This document shows, piece after piece, positions 23,690-28,222 of a stretch of DNA of 28,222 bases; within the stretch, counting starts at the first letter, position 1, and each line of letters opens with the position of its first letter. The notes under the pieces were generated by a model. That model was not told where the DNA came from, did no database searches, and saw nothing but the letters and a program-made list of their open reading frames with translations. This DNA comes from Planctomycetaceae bacterium (GTDB lineage Bacteria; Planctomycetota; Phycisphaerae; SM23-33), in assembly GCA_021371965.1 (NCBI GenBank), contig JAJFVE010000067.1:1-28222 (forward strand), in the 5' to 3' direction. The position numbers and the translations under genes are program-made.

Positions 23690-25336
23690 ATGACGCCCAA
23701 ACAGTTTATCCTGAAGCCGATGGCCCGCCTGGCCGCCACGCGCGCCTGGCTGGACACCCGCGCCTTCATCAAGGCTCACTCCAACACGCAGCTCGCGCAG
23801 GAGCAGTTGCTCCTGAAGCTCATCGCCCGCCACGCCCAGACCGATTTCGGGCACGACCACGGCTTGGCCGGCGTGCGCAGCTACGACGACTTCGTCCGCG
23901 CCGTCCCCGTCCGCTCCTATGAGCAGATGCGGCCCTATTTCGACCGCGTCTTTCACGGCCACACGACGGCGCTGCTGCCGGCCGACGAAAAGGTCCTGAT
24001 GTTCTCGATGACCAGCGGCACCACCGGCCAGCCCAAGTACATCCCCGTCACGCGGCCGTTCCTGGATAACCAGCGCCGCGGGTTCAACATCATGGGCCTC
24101 TCGGCGCTGAACAAGCACAAGGAAGGCTGGCTGCGACCGATCCTGCAGGTCACCTCGCCGATGGACGAACAGACCAGCCCGACGGGCCTGCCCTGCGGGG
24201 CCATCAGCGGCATGCTGGCCCGGACGCAGCAGAAGATCGTCCAGCGGATGTATCCGGCCCCCTATCAGGTGGCCTCGATCGCCGACTCGGTCGTTAAGTA
24301 CTACACGTTGATGCGATGCGCCATCGCGCGCGACGTGGCCATCATCTCGACGGCCAACCCCTCCACAATCATCAAGATGATTGAGGTCGCCTCCGCCCAC
24401 GCCGACAGGCTCATCCGCGACGTGGCCGACGGGACCTTCATGCCGCCGGGCCAACTGCCCAGCGAGATCAAGGCCCTGCTGAAGTTCGGCCCCAACCGGC
24501 GCGCCGCGCGGCGGCTGCAGAGGGCTCTCGATGCCGACGGCACGCTGTTGCCCAAGCGGTTCTGGAAGCCGGCTTTTCTGACGCACTGGACGGGCGGCAC
24601 GCTCAAGCTCTATCTGCGGCGGCTGCAAGACCTCTTCGGCGAGGTTCCCATCCGCGACCTGGGCCTGCTGGCCAGCGAAGGGCGGTTCTCCATCCCGATG
24701 GAAGACAACACCCCCGCCGGGATCGCCGAGATTGCCTCCAACGTCCTGGAGTTCATCCCGGTCGAGGAATACGGGCAAGAAAGCCCCCGTGCTCTGCCGG
24801 CCCACCAAGTGCAGGCCGGCCACGAATACTTCCTGGTCATCACCAACTGGGCGGGACTCTGGCGGTACAGCATCGACGATCGCGTGCGGGTGGTCAGCCA
24901 CTTCCGCCAGTCCCCAGTGTTCGAGTTCCTCTCGCGCGGGCTGCGAACCGCCAACCTCACCGGCGAGAAGCTCACCGAGCACCAGGTGGTCGAGGCCATG
25001 CGACGAGCGTCCGCCAGCGTCGGGACCGACGTTAACCGCTTTACCCTCCAGCCCATCTTCTCCGACACTCCATGCTATCAGCTCGTGATCGAGCCCATCG
25101 ACAGCAACGGCGTCCAGTCGGCCCTGCCGGCCATGATGGACCAGGCGCTGGCCGACCTCAACATCGAGTACCAGGCCAAACGCCACAGTGGGCGGCTGGG
25201 GCCCATCCGCCTCAACGTGGCAAAGGCCGGCTATTTCGATCAGCGCGAGCAGGAAGAAATCCAGCGCCGCCGCGGCCGCAGCGAACAGTACAAACACCAG
25301 TACCTGCTGACCAACGTCCTGGACGAGACAGCGTAG
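23690..25336 (+). CDS. GH3 family acyl-acid amido synthetase-like protein
   Basis: GH3 enzymes belong to the adenylate-forming superfamily and join a carboxylic acid to an amine through an acyl-adenylate. The 548 residues match the family along their length: F-x-M-T-S-G-T-T-G-Q-P-K-Y-I-P at about 105-119 is ATP motif 1, L-L-A-S-E-G lies mid-protein, and W-R-Y-S-I-D-D-R-V-R-V and L-T-G-E-K-L-T-E-H form the later ATP and hinge region. ATG 23690 has GAGGGG upstream; an earlier TTG at 23666 is less likely. Plant members conjugate auxin or jasmonate, but the substrates of bacterial members are largely unknown. The neighbouring hydrolase could act on the same amide or ester class; this is only inference. 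Confidence 0.88.
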   Translation: MTPKQFILKPMARLAATRAWLDTRAFIKAHSNTQLAQEQLLLKLIARHAQTDFGHDHGLAGVRSYDDFVRAVPVRSYEQMRPYFDRVFHGHTTALLPADEKVLMFSMTSGTTGQPKYIPVTRPFLDNQRRGFNIMGLSALNKHKEGWLRPILQVTSPMDEQTSPTGLPCGAISGMLARTQQKIVQRMYPAPYQVASIADSVVKYYTLMRCAIARDVAIISTANPSTIIKMIEVASAHADRLIRDVADGTFMPPGQLPSEIKALLKFGPNRRAARRLQRALDADGTLLPKRFWKPAFLTHWTGGTLKLYLRRLQDLFGEVPIRDLGLLASEGRFSIPMEDNTPAGIAEIASNVLEFIPVEEYGQESPRALPAHQVQAGHEYFLVITNWAGLWRYSIDDRVRVVSHFRQSPVFEFLSRGLRTANLTGEKLTEHQVVEAMRRASASVGTDVNRFTLQPIFSDTPCYQLVIEPIDSNGVQSALPAMMDQALADLNIEYQAKRHSGRLGPIRLNVAKAGYFDQREQEEIQRRRGRSEQYKHQYLLTNVLDETA

Positions 25337-25396
25337 CAGCGATTGCGGATTTCGGCTTGCGGAACCACCGGGTGGCATAGCGACACGCGTTGTGTT

Positions 25397-25474
25397 CTTC
25401 CATCCTTCCATCCTTCCATCCTTCCATCCTTCCATCCTTCCATCCTTCCATCCTTCCATCCTTCCATCCTTCCA
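25397..25474. repeat. Octanucleotide tandem repeat (CTTCCATC)n
   Basis: Nearly ten perfect copies of the 8-base unit CTTCCATC run from 25397 to 25474, followed by degenerate CATC-rich sequence to about 25502. It lies between the GH3 gene and the zinc-ribbon gene, about 75-180 bases upstream of the latter's start. Both strands stay open through it, giving spurious repetitive peptides. The unit is not a multiple of three and has the form of a slippage-prone microsatellite. Confidence 0.95.
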
Positions 25475-25576
25475 TGCATCCATCCATTCCATCCATCCTC
25501 CCCCTCTGACTCCGCCTTGTATCGCAGTGGCAAATTGCCGATAATCATGACGGGCGAAGACCTCACGGGAGAAATG

Positions 25577-26626
25577 ATGAGCAGCAAGCTTCACGGACTG
25601 TTTGACTGCCGCTGCACCAGTTGTGGCACGATCTTTAAGACGCAGCGTCACATGGCCGGCAAAAAGGCGGCCTGTCCCAACTGCAAAACCGTCATCGTCA
25701 TTCCCCCGATGGCCTCGGCCCAAGAGAACGCCGCGCAGCAGCGAAAACCCTTCTGGCACGAGTGCGCCAAGTGCGGCTCGATCCTTCAGTCGCTGGCCGA
25801 GGGCGGCACGGTCGACAAATGCCCCGTCTGCGCCACGCCCTTCCGCGTCCCGATGACCAGCGAGGACATCGCCCGCCGCCGCGCCGAGCATGATCGCCTG
25901 ATCCAGGAGCAGGAAGCCGCCCAGTTGCGGCGACAACAGGAAGAACAGGCCCAGATCGAAGCCCAGGAGGCCCAGCGACAGGCCGAAATCCTCCGCCAGC
26001 AGCGCCAGCGCGAGCACGAGCGCCTTCAGGCGATCTGCCGCGAAGCCGCCCTCGACTGCGGCAGCCTCGCCGTCTCCGAGGCCCTGCATTTTGAAGACAT
26101 CCGCATGGACAAGCTCTGCCAGCAGGGCTGCGATTTGCTCGGGCAAGTCCGACGAAACCACGATGAACTGCCCCACCTGCAGGACCTCATGGGGCGCATC
26201 GATCCCGACCTCGAGCGAGGCCGCCTGGCCCAGACGCGCCAGCGCCTGCGGCAACTGCAGGACCTCATCGCCCGCGACACGCAGACCCTCAAAGACGTGC
26301 AGATCACGCTGGGCGAACTGGTCATCAAGACGCGGATCATGCCCGAAAAGTTCGACCTGTTCTTCCAACGCCTCGACTGCCCGCAGGACGAAACGACTAA
26401 AGAGGCCGCCGACGAGGCGCTGCCGATGGCCGACGATGTGGCCGTGGCCGAGCCCACCGGTCCGCTGTGGTACTGCCAGTGCCGCGGCCAGCAGTTCGGT
26501 CCCGTCGGCGAAGATCAGATCTTCCAGTGGATCGCCGAGAAGCGCCTGGCGCCGACCGACCTGGTCTGGACGGACGGAATGGCCGACTGGGCGCCGATCG
26601 TGAACACCCCGCCGTTTGACCGATAA
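25577..26626 (+). CDS. Zinc-ribbon, coiled-coil and GYF-like domain protein
   Basis: ATG 25577 (GGGAG 5 bases upstream; tandem ATG at 25574) gives 349 residues. The frame is open much further upstream, but that part is the tandem repeat. Two zinc ribbons come first: C-T-S-C with C-P-N-C (about 13-40), then C-A-K-C with C-P-V-C (about 60-85). A Gln/Glu/Arg-rich coiled coil follows (about 95-155), then a helical region. The C-terminus is a GYF_2/DUF4339-like domain (about 295-345; W-Y-C...G-Q-Q-F-G-P-V, D-L-V-W-T-D-G-M-A-D-W). Such domains bind proline-rich peptides or act as scaffolds. The function is unknown. Confidence 0.75.
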   Translation: MSSKLHGLFDCRCTSCGTIFKTQRHMAGKKAACPNCKTVIVIPPMASAQENAAQQRKPFWHECAKCGSILQSLAEGGTVDKCPVCATPFRVPMTSEDIARRRAEHDRLIQEQEAAQLRRQQEEQAQIEAQEAQRQAEILRQQRQREHERLQAICREAALDCGSLAVSEALHFEDIRMDKLCQQGCDLLGQVRRNHDELPHLQDLMGRIDPDLERGRLAQTRQRLRQLQDLIARDTQTLKDVQITLGELVIKTRIMPEKFDLFFQRLDCPQDETTKEAADEALPMADDVAVAEPTGPLWYCQCRGQQFGPVGEDQIFQWIAEKRLAPTDLVWTDGMADWAPIVNTPPFDR

Positions 26627-26757
26627 ACACTCTGGCCATGGCGGCCGTTCTTTCGTCACCATGTTCGTGCCAGTAGTTCAGCGGCCGCGGCGGCGTTGCC
26701 GCTTTCGCTGTAGATGTCATCCTGGCGGCGGCGCAGGCCCCAGGCTGGGAGACCGAC

Positions 26758-27220
26758 ATGAGACATCCGATCTGCCGGGCAATTCTGATTCTTGGTACTG
26801 CTGCGATGCTTGGCTGCGCCCAGAATGAAGACCTGCTGTGGTACCGCAATTTCTACAACCAGCACTGTGAGGAGATGGCCTGGAATTATCGCGAAGGGCA
26901 CTACGAGCACGTCAGCCTGTACGACATGGAGACGTATTTTGAAGACCGGGTGGGCAGGATGACGGTGACGCAACTGGAAGATCTCATGGGTCCGCCACGC
27001 GTGGTGCCGCCCCGACGACTGCAATTACAGGGGACCGCTGGTGGGGCTATATGGGTGGAATATCCTCGAAGAGGATGACTGGAAAGGCCACGACAAGCAC
27101 GACGTGGTGCTGCACTACGGCGAAAAAGGCCCGCCCCACTCATCGCCCGATGAGTCGTTCAATCTGTTCTTTGCGGCCAAGAACGGCGTCATCGTGAGCG
27201 TGTGGCTGCTGGCTCCGTGA
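26758..27220 (+). pseudogene. Lipoprotein gene interrupted by a +1 frameshift
   Basis: ATG 26758 (GGGAG 7 bases upstream) starts a protein with lipobox A-M-L-G-C20 and a well-coded region to about residue 85. The frame then degrades and stops at 27078. From about 27014 the +1 frame continues with convincing coding sequence (D-D-C-N-Y-R-G-P-L-V-G-L-Y-G, ending V-W-L-L-A-P) to a TGA at 27218-27220. The switch falls at CCGCCCC (C-run 27010-27013). One base removed there would give a single lipoprotein of about 154 residues. It is either a true frameshift mutation, an extra base in the assembly, or a slippage site. The family is unknown. Confidence 0.65.
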
Positions 27221-27272
27221 TCGGCAGCCCGGAAGAGAGGCAGGGACATCTTGAATCCTGTTGAGGACTGTT

Positions 27273-27497
27273 ATGACTATCGCTAAGTCGCTGGCAAAAA
27301 TGAGTACGGCTGACAAGCTCCAGGCAATGGAGGAGATCTGGGAGGATTTGCTGCGGGAACCCGACAAGATTCCTTCCCCCTCGTGGCATGGAGATGTCCT
27401 TCGGGCCCGCGAAAAACGCGTAAAGCAAGGTGCCTCCCGCTATCTCGATTGGACGGAGGCGAAGGAAATAATCCGGAAGCGAACGCGGTGCAAGTAA
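27273..27497 (+). CDS. Addiction-module antitoxin-like protein (PF09720 type), orphan
   Basis: The 74-residue protein from ATG 27273 (GAGGA 5 bases upstream) has M-S-T-A-D-K-L-Q-A-M-E-E-I-W-E-D-L, then P-S-W-H-G-D-V-L and the final D-W-T-E-A-K-E-I-I-R-K-R. This pattern fits the small helical family of putative addiction-module components that usually precede a RelE/ParE toxin gene. Here no toxin follows: a terminator comes within 60 bases and the next gene is on the other strand. It may be a remnant, a chromosomal anti-addiction protein, or have another role. Confidence 0.72.
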   Translation: MTIAKSLAKMSTADKLQAMEEIWEDLLREPDKIPSPSWHGDVLRAREKRVKQGASRYLDWTEAKEIIRKRTRCK

Positions 27498-27549
27498 ATC
27501 CGCTCCGTCTGCAGGAACGGTTTTAATAGATGATTCTGCCCGGAACGAA

Positions 27550-27585
27550 GAAGCGCCCGGTCGATTGCCCGGGCGCTTCTGTTTT
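27550..27585 (+). terminator. Strong intrinsic terminator after the antitoxin-like gene
   Basis: GAAGCGCCCGG (27550-27560) and CCGGGCGCTTC (27569-27579) form a perfect 11-bp stem around an 8-base loop, followed by TGTTTT. It serves the plus-strand gene. The convergent fhs gene on the other strand ends 40 bases away, and the minus-strand side has only a weak T-rich tail. Confidence 0.85.
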
Positions 27586-27624
27586 CCCACTCACCACTCA
27601 CCACTCACCACCCACAACTGCCGC

Positions 27625-28222
27625 TTAGAACATCCCCACGACCTGGCCGTTCTCGTCGAGGTCGACATCCATGAACGCGGGGCGGCTGGGCAGTCCGGGC
27701 ATCGTGCGCATCGTGCCCAGCAGCGGGTAGAGGAACCCGGCGCCGGCGGCGGCCCGGACTTCCTGCACCGGCACGGTGAAGCCGGTGGGGACGCCCTTGA
27801 GCGTCGGGTCGTGCGAGAGCGACAGGTGCGTCTTGGCCATGCACATGGGCAGGTGGCTCAGCCCGGCCCGCTCGTACGAGGCGATCTGCGCCTCGGCCTT
27901 GGGCGTATAGGTCACGCCCGCGCCCTGGTAGATTTCCTTGACGATGGTCTCGATCTTGGCCTTGATCGAGATGTTGTCGGGGTAGAGCAGCTTGAAGTCG
28001 GAGGGCTTTTCGCAGGCGGCCACGACCGCTTCGGCGAGTTTCTTGGCGCCCTTTCCGCCCTTGGCCCAGTGCTCGGCCACGACGGCGTCTTCGGCCCCGG
28101 CGGCGATGGCGGCCTTGCGCGCCTGCTCGACCTCGGCCTTGGTGTCGGCGGGGAAGCAGTTGATCGCCACGACGACCGGCACGCCGAACTTCTTGGCGAT
28201 GGCGATGTTGCGGGCGAGGTTG
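27625..28222 (-). CDS. fhs: Formate-tetrahydrofolate ligase, C-terminal part (runs off right edge)
   Basis: This cytosolic enzyme makes 10-formyl-tetrahydrofolate from formate, THF and ATP, feeding one-carbon metabolism or the methyl branch of the Wood-Ljungdahl route. The 198 residues present match the C-terminal third of the family: V-V-V-A-I-N-C-F-P-A-D-T, W-A-K-G-G-K-G, L-P-M-C-M-A-K-T-H-L-S-L-S, P-T-G-F-T-V-P-V-Q-E-V-R and the final M-T/R-T-M-P-G-L-P block. The stop is at 27625-27627. The ATP-binding N-terminal part lies beyond the window. The usual Arg in A-I-N-R-F is Cys here. Confidence 0.93.
   Translation of the reverse strand, partial: NLARNIAIAKKFGVPVVVAINCFPADTKAEVEQARKAAIAAGAEDAVVAEHWAKGGKGAKKLAEAVVAACEKPSDFKLLYPDNISIKAKIETIVKEIYQGAGVTYTPKAEAQIASYERAGLSHLPMCMAKTHLSLSHDPTLKGVPTGFTVPVQEVRAAAGAGFLYPLLGTMRTMPGLPSRPAFMDVDLDENGQVVGMF

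Noticed and set aside
25397..25474. CRISPR array
   Set aside because: The units are 8 bases and contiguous without spacers, so it is a simple tandem repeat; no cas gene is present.
23570..26662. 1030-codon open frame on the minus strand
   Set aside because: It runs antisense through the GH3-like and zinc-ribbon genes and the octanucleotide repeat. It shows no domain, and the opposite strand explains the coding signal.

Overview
The window is GC-rich, gene-dense bacterial DNA. It most resembles a Planctomycetota chromosome, perhaps Phycisphaerae. That placement is inferred from the mix of families (a DUF1570-type HExxH protein, PRC-barrel and zinc-ribbon/GYF-like proteins, a Planctomycetota-style tad locus); no phylogenetic marker was tested.

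Layout. The left edge holds the start of lgt (minus strand), then a low-GC spacer with A/C-rich repeats and zwf (glucose-6-phosphate dehydrogenase). From about 1.9 to 14.6 kb lies an apparently complete Tad/Flp type IVc pilus locus in three transcription blocks. The first is a lone tadE with its own terminator. The second is flp-cpaA-cpaB on the minus strand. The third is a long plus-strand block: cpaC, cpaE, cpaF, tadB, tadC, a small lipoprotein gene, tadD and two tandem tadG-like genes. Flp is the major pilin and CpaA its peptidase. CpaB, CpaC, the lipoprotein and TadD form the periplasmic and outer-membrane parts. CpaF, TadB, TadC and CpaE form the inner-membrane motor. TadE and the TadG-like proteins are the minor pilin or tip candidates. 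The second TadG-like protein carries a repetitive beta-solenoid-like region and is a plausible adhesin.

Next comes a 998-residue hybrid histidine kinase (solute-binding sensor, two PAS-like regions, NarX/DegS-type kinase, receiver), then tRNA-Arg(CCT), a secreted PRC-barrel-like protein and a DUF1570-like protein. A roughly 400-base gap follows. On its minus strand it carries a perfect 15-bp hairpin with a UCCUCC loop directly followed by an intrinsic terminator, which is a good small-RNA candidate.

The right part holds a membrane protein of unknown function, a frame-disrupted small secreted ORF, an alpha/beta hydrolase and a bacterial GH3-family enzyme with its own promoter. An octanucleotide tandem repeat then precedes a zinc-ribbon/coiled-coil/GYF-like protein. 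After that come a lipoprotein gene broken by a +1 frameshift, an orphan addiction-module antitoxin with a strong terminator, and the 3' part of fhs (formate-tetrahydrofolate ligase) running off the right edge.
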